A stretch of 18,126 nt of DNA, from NCBI GenBank assembly GCA_900542505.1, contig UQNV01000045.1, forward strand, positions 1-18,126. Direction: 5' to 3'. Below, one piece after another: positions 1 to 6,171 of this stretch. This DNA comes from an uncultured Alistipes sp. GTDB lineage: Bacteria; Bacteroidota; Bacteroidia; Bacteroidales; Rikenellaceae. The position numbers were made by a program, and so were the translations under genes. Numbering within the stretch: position 1 is the first letter of the stretch; each line of letters starts with the position of its first letter. The notes beneath the pieces were generated by a model that was not told where the DNA came from, did no database searches, and saw only the letters and a list, made by a program, of their open reading frames with translations.

Positions 1-47
<47 letters not shown>

Positions 48-149
48 ATAAAAATAAAATGTATCGTTAGAGTCCTGACTGCTTCGCTTTCCAATTTAAA
101 GGAAATGACAGATAAATACTACATTTCTTTTCTCTCAAACAAACCAGTA

Positions 150-162
150 ATTCAAAGAACCA
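150..162 (-). promoter_or_regulatory. boxA-like antitermination element in the rRNA leader
   Basis: On the minus strand the leader reads TGGTTCTTTGAAT, close to the bacterial boxA consensus TGCTCTTTAACA bound by NusB/NusE. It lies between the proximal rRNA promoter and the 16S gene, the expected place for rRNA antitermination. The match is imperfect, so this is a suggestion based on position and sequence. Confidence 0.45.
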
Positions 163-200
163 GTTGAAAAATACTTCACATTTGTGGTGTGAAAGGACTG

Positions 201-232
201 CAAAGATAAGTCATCTTTTTGAATCCTGCAAA
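201..232 (-). promoter_or_regulatory. rRNA promoter P2 (proximal)
   Basis: On the minus strand TTTG (complement of 229-232) is followed by 20 bases and then TATCTTTG (complement of 201-208). This is an exact match to the Bacteroidetes primary sigma factor consensus TTTG-N19-21-TAnnTTTG. Transcription would start near 195 and give a leader of about 150 bases before 16S. Confidence 0.85.
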
Positions 233-348
233 TATTTTTTCAAGAACTTTGCATTTTCGTTTTCGGGTCAAACTTGAAGGCTCCGATTCGGAGTTCCTTT
301 TCGCAACCTTCAGACTTTGTAAGAACCGTTATTTCTCAAATGCGGATG

Positions 349-379
349 CAAAGGTAGGGACTTTTTTTGAATCTGCAAG
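349..379 (-). promoter_or_regulatory. rRNA promoter P1 (distal)
   Basis: On the minus strand CTTG (complement of 376-379), 19 bases, then TACCTTTG (complement of 349-356). The spacer shares the string GATTCAAAAA with the proximal promoter, and both -7 boxes are followed by CA. The two promoters lie about 148 bases apart and look like a duplicated core. Tandem promoters are normal for rRNA operons. Confidence 0.75.
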
Positions 380-997
380 CATTTCCCGATTTTTTTCATC
401 GAAAAAACACATTTTTTGCAGAAAATCGCATTTACACCTATGTATATAGATTTAATACCCAGCAAAGGAGGCAGCCCCCCCCCTGCCTGCCGCAGGAGAA
501 GAGCACACACCTCAACGAAGCCCCCTTACCAGAAACAAGACAAAAAGAATCCCGGTCAGAGGAAAAGCCCGAGTCGTAGCAAAGAGACTTTTCCCTGAGG
601 GCGTGGGAAAGCGAAGAGGAGAGGACACAGGGGTAGATGTAGAGGCGGCAAGGCGATGGCATGGAAAAGCGGAGAGGGAAGATGCGGAGGGGGGGGGCTG
701 GGACGGCAAAAAGAAGGAAGACGCAAGGAAGATAAGAAGGCAGCGGGGAAAAGTGCGAAGAAGATGCTGGGGAAGACAAAGGCGAAGATGCGGGGAAACA
801 GGGGCAACGGCAAGGAGAAGGCATGGGAAAGTGCAGGGGAACCGAGGCGGAGGCAAAACGAAGACGCGGAGATGATGAAGAGGCGGCAAGGAGGAAGCGA
901 GACGAAGGCATGAAGACTCATCCAGACACAAGCACGACATCGACCGTCGTGTGGTCCCGAAAAGCGGGACGCGCCTGACCGGAGTCCAGGCAATGAC
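380..997. other. Intergenic region with purine-rich low-complexity block
   Basis: No convincing gene is seen here. From 380 to about 470 the sequence is AT-rich and acts as upstream flank of the rRNA promoters. A run of nine C (475-483) follows. From 601 to 900 the plus strand is about 82% purine by hand count (55 pyrimidines in 300 bases) and contains a run of nine G (689-697). It holds loosely repeated words such as GAAGATGCGG, GAGGCGGCAAGG and GGCATGG. Near the end there are two small adjacent hairpins, CACGAC/GTCGTG (933-951) and GTCCC/GGGAC (954-970). All three minus-strand frames are open across much of the block because few stop triplets can occur in it. Confidence 0.6.
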
Positions 998-1036
998 AAA
1001 AAAACACCGGCGCCCAAAGGACACCGGTGTTTTTTT
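998..1036 (-). terminator. Terminator after the subtilisin-like protease
   Basis: The stem ACACCGG/CCGGTGT (1004-1010 with 1024-1030) is flanked by A7 on the left and T6-7 on the right, so it can work in either direction. It sits 17 bases past the stop codon of the minus-strand protease gene, whose transcript would end in a U-tract here. Confidence 0.85.
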
Positions 1037-1052
1037 CAGTCAGACTCGTGCA

Positions 1053-3083
1053 TCAGAGCCAGCCGCCGTTGTCGGCCATCTCGCGGGCGAGGATGGCAAA
1101 CTCGCGCTTAACGGTCATGCCGCCCATCGTCGCGGTGACGGTGCACATGCCCGAACCTACATTCTGGCAGGTAAGCTTCATGATACCGTTCGTAACCGTC
1201 GGGAGCGAAGTCATACCGAGCTTCTGGCGGTCAGCCGAGCTGATTTCGATACCCGATACAGTAAGGCGACCCGAAGTACCGCCGAAGTAGCGGACCAAAT
1301 CGACCGTAGTCTCCTCGCCGGGAGCAACCTGCAGAACGGGCGTACCCTTGATGGCCAACAGCAACTTGTATGCATCGACATAACCGCGGCCCATCTTGTT
1401 CTGATAGCTCGACAGGTTGATATTACCCTTATAGTGGTTCTTCGTACCCGTCAGATAGGGTTCGATATCGTTGGTCGCCGAGAGCAGCAGAGCGGTATAC
1501 TCCTCGGCAGTGAACTTCTTGCCGATTTTCGAAGCATAGACCAGACCCAGCGCGGCGACACCCGAAACATGCGGGCAAGCCATCGAGGTACCCTGCATGA
1601 AGCCCGTACCGGTATTGTCGCGGCCGTCCCTGAACGACATCGAGGCATCCTGGAGAATGGTGCTCAGCACCTGGGCGTTGGAATAGTACTTACCGTTGCT
1701 AGGAGCATCAAAGGCATCACCGCCCGGAGCCGTGATGTCGCTCCACGTACCGTAGTTGGTATAGTAGGCGGGGCAATAGTCCCAGCTCATCGAGCTGACG
1801 GCAATCACGGGAGCATAGGCACTCGGCCAGGTCTTCACGTCGCCGTAGATGTCACCCGAGTTGCCGGCGGCGAAAATCACCAGACCGCCCGAAATCGGCG
1901 AATTGGGGTTGTCCATACCGGCCGTCGAGATGAAGTAGTTGATGGCCGTACGCACCGAACCGTAGCCGCGATTCCAATCGTCCTCGCTCAACTCTGCACC
2001 GGTGACGGCGTTCGAGTAGCCCCAACTGTTCTGTGCGATGACGGCACCGTGCTCGGCAGCCCACTGGAAGGCCTGCTGGGGAGCGTTGGAATTGTAGTTC
2101 TTGTTCGAGTAGCCCATCGTCTGGCACGACATGATTTTCACATTGCCGCCCTGACCGGAACCACCGGCGATACCGGCCACACCAACGCCGTTGTTGGTGA
2201 CTGCGGCAATCGTACCCGCAACGTGCGAACCGTGGTCGGCATACTCATAACCATACTGGGTCTGGGTATACGACGTCCAGTCGAGCGCATTGGAGTTGTT
2301 CCAGAAGTTGTATCCGTGAGGAGCATTCTCCGACGTATTGGGGTTGGTCCACATGTTGGCCTCCAGGTCGGGGTGCGTATACTGCACCGGCTGGTCGATG
2401 ACTGCCACGACAATATCCGTACCGGCACCGTCACCCGTGCAGAGGTTCCACGCGTCGAACAGACTGACGTCGGCTCCGGCACGCTGGTTGGGGAAGGTGA
2501 GCGTCGGACCGGAGTTGTTGTAGTGCCACTGATAAATCAGGCGCGGGTCGTTCATCGGCATATCGTCAGCACGCGTCTGGGCATTCTCGGGAACGGCGAC
2601 GTCCGACATGTTGAACGGAACGACGGGGCCCTCGTTGAGCGGACGGGTCATGAAGTTATACTCCACAACCGAAACCTCGGGGCAAAGGCTCAGGCGCTGG
2701 GCCACCGAAGCAAGCTCGACCTCGGAATCAAACGATACCGTATACCACTGATGCAGGCCGTACTGACGCTGGCGCGCATCGAAACGCTCGTTGCTGGGGA
2801 AGATACGCTCGAAGCGCTCTACACCGATTTCATTGAAGATAAGGTCGATATCATCGATACCCGAACGGGTTTGCGGGACACTGCGGGTTTTGGCAGCAGC
2901 CTCGATGGCATCTGCGACCTCCGACGTGACTTTCAGATTGAGTCGACCGGCTATCGCGTGTTCTGCCAAACCCACGATAACGGCCTGATGGCCCGTCGAA
3001 ACGCCTCCCGAAGTCTCCTCCGTCGGGTCATTCGCACAAGCGAACAGCGCCAAGGCACTGATAAGAAGTAACGCTTTCTTCAT
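1053..3083 (-). CDS. Subtilisin-like S8 serine protease, lipoprotein
   Basis: This 676-residue exported protease begins MKKALLLISALALFAC, a signal peptide with a lipobox ending at Cys16, so it is probably lipidated and cell-envelope bound. Residues of about 35-145 look like an inhibitory propeptide. The S8 catalytic domain spans about 200-580. Visible residues are Asp230 in VVAVIDQPV before THPDL, His284 in DHGSHVAGT, the oxyanion Asn408 in AAGNSG, and Ser500 in GTSMACPHVSG. The remaining ~95 residues form a C-terminal domain ending in MADNGGWL, of a type I cannot name. The residue after the catalytic Asp departs from the usual D-T/S-G. The gene is transcribed divergently from lspA and has its own terminator. 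The substrate is unknown; extracellular protein breakdown is the likely general role. Confidence 0.93.
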   Translation of the reverse strand: MKKALLLISALALFACANDPTEETSGGVSTGHQAVIVGLAEHAIAGRLNLKVTSEVADAIEAAAKTRSVPQTRSGIDDIDLIFNEIGVERFERIFPSNERFDARQRQYGLHQWYTVSFDSEVELASVAQRLSLCPEVSVVEYNFMTRPLNEGPVVPFNMSDVAVPENAQTRADDMPMNDPRLIYQWHYNNSGPTLTFPNQRAGADVSLFDAWNLCTGDGAGTDIVVAVIDQPVQYTHPDLEANMWTNPNTSENAPHGYNFWNNSNALDWTSYTQTQYGYEYADHGSHVAGTIAAVTNNGVGVAGIAGGSGQGGNVKIMSCQTMGYSNKNYNSNAPQQAFQWAAEHGAVIAQNSWGYSNAVTGAELSEDDWNRGYGSVRTAINYFISTAGMDNPNSPISGGLVIFAAGNSGDIYGDVKTWPSAYAPVIAVSSMSWDYCPAYYTNYGTWSDITAPGGDAFDAPSNGKYYSNAQVLSTILQDASMSFRDGRDNTGTGFMQGTSMACPHVSGVAALGLVYASKIGKKFTAEEYTALLLSATNDIEPYLTGTKNHYKGNINLSSYQNKMGRGYVDAYKLLLAIKGTPVLQVAPGEETTVDLVRYFGGTSGRLTVSGIEISSADRQKLGMTSLPTVTNGIMKLTCQNVGSGMCTVTATMGGMTVKREFAILAREMADNGGWL

Positions 3084-3105
3084 AATTCGGAAAATTTTGG
3101 ATTCT

Positions 3106-3134
3106 CAAAGATATGTTTTTTTCGTAAAAACAAG
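3106..3134 (-). promoter_or_regulatory. Probable promoter of the protease gene
   Basis: TATCTTTG on the minus strand (complement of 3106-3113) matches the -7 box exactly. The best -33 candidate is CTTG (complement of 3131-3134) at a short spacing of 17 bases, so only the -7 half is strong. It is placed 23 bases upstream of the start codon. Confidence 0.5.
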
Positions 3135-3185
3135 AAAAGGCGGTCCAAAAATCACACACCGACCGGCAAAAAAGAGATTTTTCAC

Positions 3186-3193
3186 TACATTTG
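3186..3193 (+). promoter_or_regulatory. -7 box of the lspA promoter
   Basis: TACATTTG fits TAnnTTTG and lies 24 bases before the lspA start codon. No TTTG-like -33 element is seen about 20 bases upstream, so the promoter is only half supported. Transcription would give a very short leader. Confidence 0.45.
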
Positions 3194-3217
3194 CACCAAA
3201 AGAAAAAAGGAGACAAC

Positions 3218-3829
3218 ATGAAGCTGAAAAACCTCTCTTTATTAATAATGGTATTGCTGGTGGCGGACCAGGCGCTCAAAATCTGGGTCAAGACCCACAT
3301 GCACCTCGACGAAGCCATCATCGTCTTCCCCGACTGGTTCCAGCTGCGTTTCATCGAGAACAAGGGGGCGGCCTACGGCATGCACATCGCCACCTCGGGT
3401 GCCTTCGACTGGGGCAAGCTGCTGCTGGGCATCTTCCGCATCGCCCTGTCCTGCCTGGTGGGCTGGCTCATCTGGCGCCTCACGAAGCGGAAGGATACCC
3501 CGAAAGGGGTGCTCGTCGGGCTGGCGCTGATTCTGGCCGGAGCCATCGGCAACATCATCGACAGCGCCTTCTACGGGCTGATATTCTCGGAATCGACCCC
3601 CTACACGGTCGCGCACTTCGGCGGACACTATGCCGGACTGATGATGGGCAAGGTGGTCGACATGTTCTACTTCCCGCTCTTCCAGTGGAACAGCTGCCCG
3701 CGGTTCCTGCACTTCCTGGTCGACAGCAACAACTACTTCTTCGGCGCGATTTTCAATCTGGCGGATGTCTATATCTCGGTCGCTGCAGTCTATCTGCTTG
3801 TATTTCAATACAAGTTCATCAGCAAGTAA
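3218..3829 (+). CDS. lspA: Lipoprotein signal peptidase (signal peptidase II)
   Basis: This 203-residue inner membrane aspartyl protease removes signal peptides from prolipoproteins after diacylglyceryl transfer. The family landmarks are present: ADQ near residue 17, ENKGAAYG at 47-54, GAIGNIID with catalytic Asp115, and FNLADV with catalytic Asp183. About four hydrophobic segments are visible. The stretch between the two catalytic motifs is longer than in E. coli LspA, which I recall as common in Bacteroidetes. I chose ATG 3218, preceded by AAAAGGAGA, over an upstream TTG at 3191. That TTG would place MHQKKKGDN before the first membrane segment and lies inside the -7 box. The two lipoproteins predicted in this window would be among its substrates. 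Confidence 0.95.
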   Translation: MKLKNLSLLIMVLLVADQALKIWVKTHMHLDEAIIVFPDWFQLRFIENKGAAYGMHIATSGAFDWGKLLLGIFRIALSCLVGWLIWRLTKRKDTPKGVLVGLALILAGAIGNIIDSAFYGLIFSESTPYTVAHFGGHYAGLMMGKVVDMFYFPLFQWNSCPRFLHFLVDSNNYFFGAIFNLADVYISVAAVYLLVFQYKFISK

Positions 3830-3847
3830 AATTTTTCGGCAAAAAAG

Positions 3848-3878
3848 TTTGCAGATACGGAATAAAGCATTACCTTTG
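3848..3878 (+). promoter_or_regulatory. Promoter of tRNA-Leu
   Basis: TTTG (3848-3851), 19 bases, TACCTTTG (3871-3878) is a full match to the Bacteroidetes promoter consensus. It ends 18 bases before the mature tRNA. The tRNA therefore appears to be transcribed on its own and not from lspA readthrough alone. Confidence 0.82.
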
Positions 3879-3896
3879 CAACCACAAAACCGAAAG

Positions 3897-3978
3897 GCCC
3901 AGGTGGCGGAATAGGTAGACGCGCACGTTTCAGGTGCGTGTGCCGCAAGGCGTGCAGGTTCGATTCCTGTCCTGGGCA
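3897..3978 (+). tRNA. tRNA-Leu (CAG)
   Basis: A class II tRNA of 82 bases. The acceptor stem GCCCAGG/CCTGGGC closes perfectly with discriminator A at 3978. The anticodon stem CACGT/GCGTG (one T-G pair) presents the loop TTCAGGT with anticodon CAG. The long variable arm GCC-GCAA-GGC is typical of leucine tRNAs, and the T loop is TTCGATT. The 3' CCA is not encoded and would be added enzymatically. Confidence 0.96.
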
Positions 3979-3981
3979 CTG

Positions 3982-4020
3982 AAACCCCGTTGAACGCAAG
4001 TTCGACGGGGTTTTGCTTTT
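3982..4020 (+). terminator. Terminator after tRNA-Leu
   Basis: The arms AAACCCCGTTGAAC (3982-3995) and GTTCGACGGGGTTT (4000-4013) pair with one T-G wobble around a GCAA tetraloop, and TTTTGCTTTT follows. It begins four bases past the tRNA. Confidence 0.9.
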
Positions 4021-4091
4021 CCCGCACACATCACCCAAAGACAAAACGTCGATACGACGCCTCCTTTTGTCTTGTTTTTCGCTTTTTTTCC

Positions 4092-4340
4092 TATCTTTGA
4101 AGAAGACAGGATGCGGCTCGGCAGAGTCAAATTGTGAAAACTCCGTTTTCATTTGTCTTTGCGCTCGCCTTTCGCTGTCTTTGAAGAAGGCAGGATGCGG
4201 CTCGGCAAAAAAATCAAACGAGTTTGTTTTTCTGCACTCGCCTTTCGCTGTCTTTGAAGAAGACAAGATGCGGCTCGGCAGAGTCAAATTGTGAAAACCC
4301 CGTTTTCATTTGTCTCTGCGCTCGCCTTTCGCTGTCTTTG
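4092..4340. repeat. Tandem repeat array with promoter-like junctions
   Basis: Three head-to-tail units at 4092-4175 (84 bases), 4176-4248 (73) and 4249-4332 (84) are followed by a truncated start, TGTCTTTG, at 4333-4340. Each unit opens with T(A/G)TCTTTGAAGAAG, then (A/G)GATGCGGCTCGGCA, and ends CTCGCCTTTCGC. Units 1 and 3 are nearly identical. Unit 2 has a different middle. Both middle types contain a short inverted repeat: TGAAAAC/GTTTTCA in units 1 and 3, CAAAC/GTTTG in unit 2. At the unit 1/2 and unit 3/end junctions TTTG, 20 bases, TGTCTTTG resembles a Bacteroidetes promoter. The minus strand could encode a repetitive AEPH-AFFKDS peptide, but I do not treat it as a gene. Confidence 0.85.
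4309..4340 (+). promoter_or_regulatory. Promoter-like element at the end of the repeat array
   Basis: TTTG (4309-4312), 20 bases, TGTCTTTG (4333-4340) differs from the consensus only in the second base of the -7 box. It is the last such element before the gene at 4480 and could drive that gene with a leader of about 130 bases. That leader (4341-4479) holds a small GGGCA/TGCCC hairpin at 4359-4372 and nothing else I recognise. Confidence 0.4.
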
Positions 4341-4479
4341 TTAAAAGAACGGCGTTGCGGGCAGGAATGCCCCGGCGCGTGGCCTCGAACCACAAACAGG
4401 CACACCCGACTCGCATCCCGATTGAGACAACCGGCACCCGAAGAAACAATCCGTCGAAACCCAAACTACGGGCATCCCC

Positions 4480-5976
4480 ATGAAAACGATTGCGACCGCA
4501 GGCCTCCTGCTTGCACTCCTGACCGGAGCACTCCCGTGTCAGGGTCAGACCAGAACAAAGATAGCCGTACAGGCAGGCAGAACGCTCTACGGCAACCGCC
4601 ATGCGGCAACCGCTCCCCCGCGCCTCCCCGTCGAACCGCAAAGCGTCGCCCGCGACCTCTTCGGCCCGAGGCAGCACTTTATCGACCTGCGCCGGGACAG
4701 CATCAGGCTCGCCCGCCTGCGCGACTCCCTGAACAGAGGCCGCCAGGCCTGGAGCGAGCGCTTCGGAGAAAGGCTCCGCGAGGAGATGCTGGCCGACTAC
4801 CGCCGGCTCTGCGCGGAGATGGAGCAGCGCAAACCGACACGCCTGCCCCAAAGATGGGTTCTGGTGGGCAACCGCGCCGCCAGCCTCGGGTGCGACAGCA
4901 TCGCCGTCGACTGCATGAACCGCTTTCTGAGCTATCACCCCTCGCCCCGGCTGGTCGCCCATGCCGTCGACTCGATGATGTTCGCATGCCCGGAGTATGC
5001 CCCTCCGATGGTGGAATCGGCCACCGGGATTTGGTTCCGGCGCTACTGGTCGGCCCCAGACACCACGGAGAGATGGCTCGGGAACTTCCAGACGCTGGAC
5101 CATCTGGGCGAACGCTACGGCGGCGGCAACCGGCTGCTCGCCCAGGGCATGTCGCGCGCGCTGGAGGGTGACATCCGGGAGGCCTGTCCGCTGTTCGCCG
5201 AGGCAATCCGGAAGGCGCGGATGTATCCCGACCTCTTCCGGAGCTGCATCCCGGCGCTCACCCATGCCACGGCCTGCCTGCTGAGCGACGCCGCACGTTA
5301 CGACGAACTGCTCGAGCTCTTCGCGCAGGAGAGCACCGATGCCGTATCGCAGTATGCGCGCGACAATGCGTTCGTGGCATTCCTGCTCTACCGCGCCGCC
5401 CTGCGGAGCGGCTCCCCGCGCGCGGAGAGCCTCCTCGCCCGGGGCATGGAGGCCGACTCGGCCCGCTTCACGGAGCTTCTCCGGGAGCTCCGCGACGAGG
5501 TATATGCCGCCGTGGTCGAGCATCCGCAACCGTCGCCCGAACTCGACTACCTCTTCGACGGGCCGCTGCCCCTCGCCTACCCGCAGGAGTATACGACACT
5601 GGCCGAACGGCTGCATGCGACGCTGCCCGACATCGGTTCGCCGTACGACGCGGCAGCGCATTGCTACGACGAATCGTACGCCCCCTGCCGCGATGCACTG
5701 GCCGCAGTGGCCGAGCGGGCGCATCGGCACGACGCCGGCAGCATCACTCCGGAGGGCGCCCGACTGCGCTTCATCGCGGCTGAGACCCGGTCGCGGTTCG
5801 CATCCTCGGCCGAAGCGGGTATCGCCGACATGGAGGTGCTCTTCGGAGAGCTCGGCACGGCCGGCGGGCAGTCCCCATACCCCGAACTGTACGTCCGGGC
5901 GGGAGCCCTTCTGGCCCTGCGGCGTTCACCGACGGAGCCAAAGGCCGCGCTGAGGTTGATGACCGACCGGGTATGA
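4480..5976 (+). CDS. Exported protein of unknown function, interrupted by TGA
   Basis: I do not recognise the family. The 498-residue product starts MKTIATAGLLLALLTGALPC with signal peptide character, probably cleaved around QGQ near residues 21-23. The rest is rich in Ala, Leu, Arg and Glu in amphipathic helical stretches, such as EACPLFAEAIRKARMYPDLF and FIAAETRSRFASSAEAGIAD. This suggests a helical-repeat (TPR-like) solenoid, but no clean TPR consensus can be pointed to. The ATG at 4480 directly precedes a good signal peptide. The frame stops at TGA 5974-5976 yet stays sensible for another 64 codons up to TGA 6169-6171, which overlaps the next gene. The product is therefore probably a truncated form of a 560-residue protein, unless the TGA is read through or is a sequence error. 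The context suggests a two-gene envelope unit with the following gene. Confidence 0.75.
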   Translation: MKTIATAGLLLALLTGALPCQGQTRTKIAVQAGRTLYGNRHAATAPPRLPVEPQSVARDLFGPRQHFIDLRRDSIRLARLRDSLNRGRQAWSERFGERLREEMLADYRRLCAEMEQRKPTRLPQRWVLVGNRAASLGCDSIAVDCMNRFLSYHPSPRLVAHAVDSMMFACPEYAPPMVESATGIWFRRYWSAPDTTERWLGNFQTLDHLGERYGGGNRLLAQGMSRALEGDIREACPLFAEAIRKARMYPDLFRSCIPALTHATACLLSDAARYDELLELFAQESTDAVSQYARDNAFVAFLLYRAALRSGSPRAESLLARGMEADSARFTELLRELRDEVYAAVVEHPQPSPELDYLFDGPLPLAYPQEYTTLAERLHATLPDIGSPYDAAAHCYDESYAPCRDALAAVAERAHRHDAGSITPEGARLRFIAAETRSRFASSAEAGIADMEVLFGELGTAGGQSPYPELYVRAGALLALRRSPTEPKAALRLMTDRV

Positions 5977-6171
5977 CCCGTATTCGAGCAGCTCGACAAC
6001 GACGACGCAGCCCCCGGCCGGCAACAGCTGCGCATGGATGTCTACCGATGCATGGCCAGCCTCTACCGGCAGGCAGGCAAGGAGAAAAAAGCAACAGCGA
6101 TGCAGGAAAAGGCCGACAGCCTCGCCCGCCAACATCCGACCGAACAGACTCAAAACAATACCACGCGATGA
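5977..6171 (+). pseudogene. In-frame C-terminal remnant beyond the internal TGA
   Basis: Continuing in the frame of the preceding gene past TGA 5974-5976 gives 64 sense codons: PVFEQLDNDDAAPGRQQ, then LRMDVYRCMASLYRQAGKEK, then KATAMQEKADSLARQHPTEQ and TQNNTTR, then TGA at 6169-6171. Its composition and helical pattern match the upstream protein. The terminal stop overlaps the next start codon as ATGA (6168-6171), typical of translationally coupled genes. This points to an ancestral gene spanning 4480-6171 and a recent nonsense change, for example TGG or CGA to TGA. The other plus-strand frame through this stretch gives only Arg/Pro-rich nonsense. Confidence 0.7.

Noticed and set aside
438..1024. 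Three overlapping minus-strand open frames of 153-170 codons
   Set aside because: All three frames are open at once because the block is purine-rich on the plus strand and rarely forms stop triplets. The products are Ser/Pro/Leu/Phe low-complexity sequence with no domain.
951..3071. Long plus-strand open frame of 706 codons
   Set aside because: It is antisense to the protease gene, whose product has the full S8 catalytic triad and a lipoprotein signal. The antisense product is Arg/His/Gly-rich and has no recognisable feature.
4092..4340. Possible CRISPR array
   Set aside because: The units are directly adjacent long repeats without unique spacers of constant length, and no cas gene is present in the window.
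3805..4405. Minus-strand frames reading repeated AEPH-FFKDS peptides
   Set aside because: They run through tRNA-Leu, its terminator and the repeat array. The repetition follows the DNA repeat, and no start or promoter context supports translation.
4224..5171. Plus-strand open frame of 315 codons crossing the repeat array
   Set aside because: It spans repeats and then runs out of frame through the exported-protein gene, giving Arg/Pro-rich sequence. The 4480 frame has the signal peptide and sensible composition.
5974..6020. TGA at 5974 as a selenocysteine codon
   Set aside because: Only a tiny CGAG/CTCG hairpin follows, no convincing SECIS element, and the protein is not a recognisable redox family. 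Nonsense mutation or leaky stop is simpler.
5973..6167. Alternative upstream start (ATGA at 5973) for the second exported protein
   Set aside because: It would add 65 Arg/Pro/Gln-rich residues before an obvious signal peptide. The other frame through the same bases gives a natural continuation of the upstream gene.
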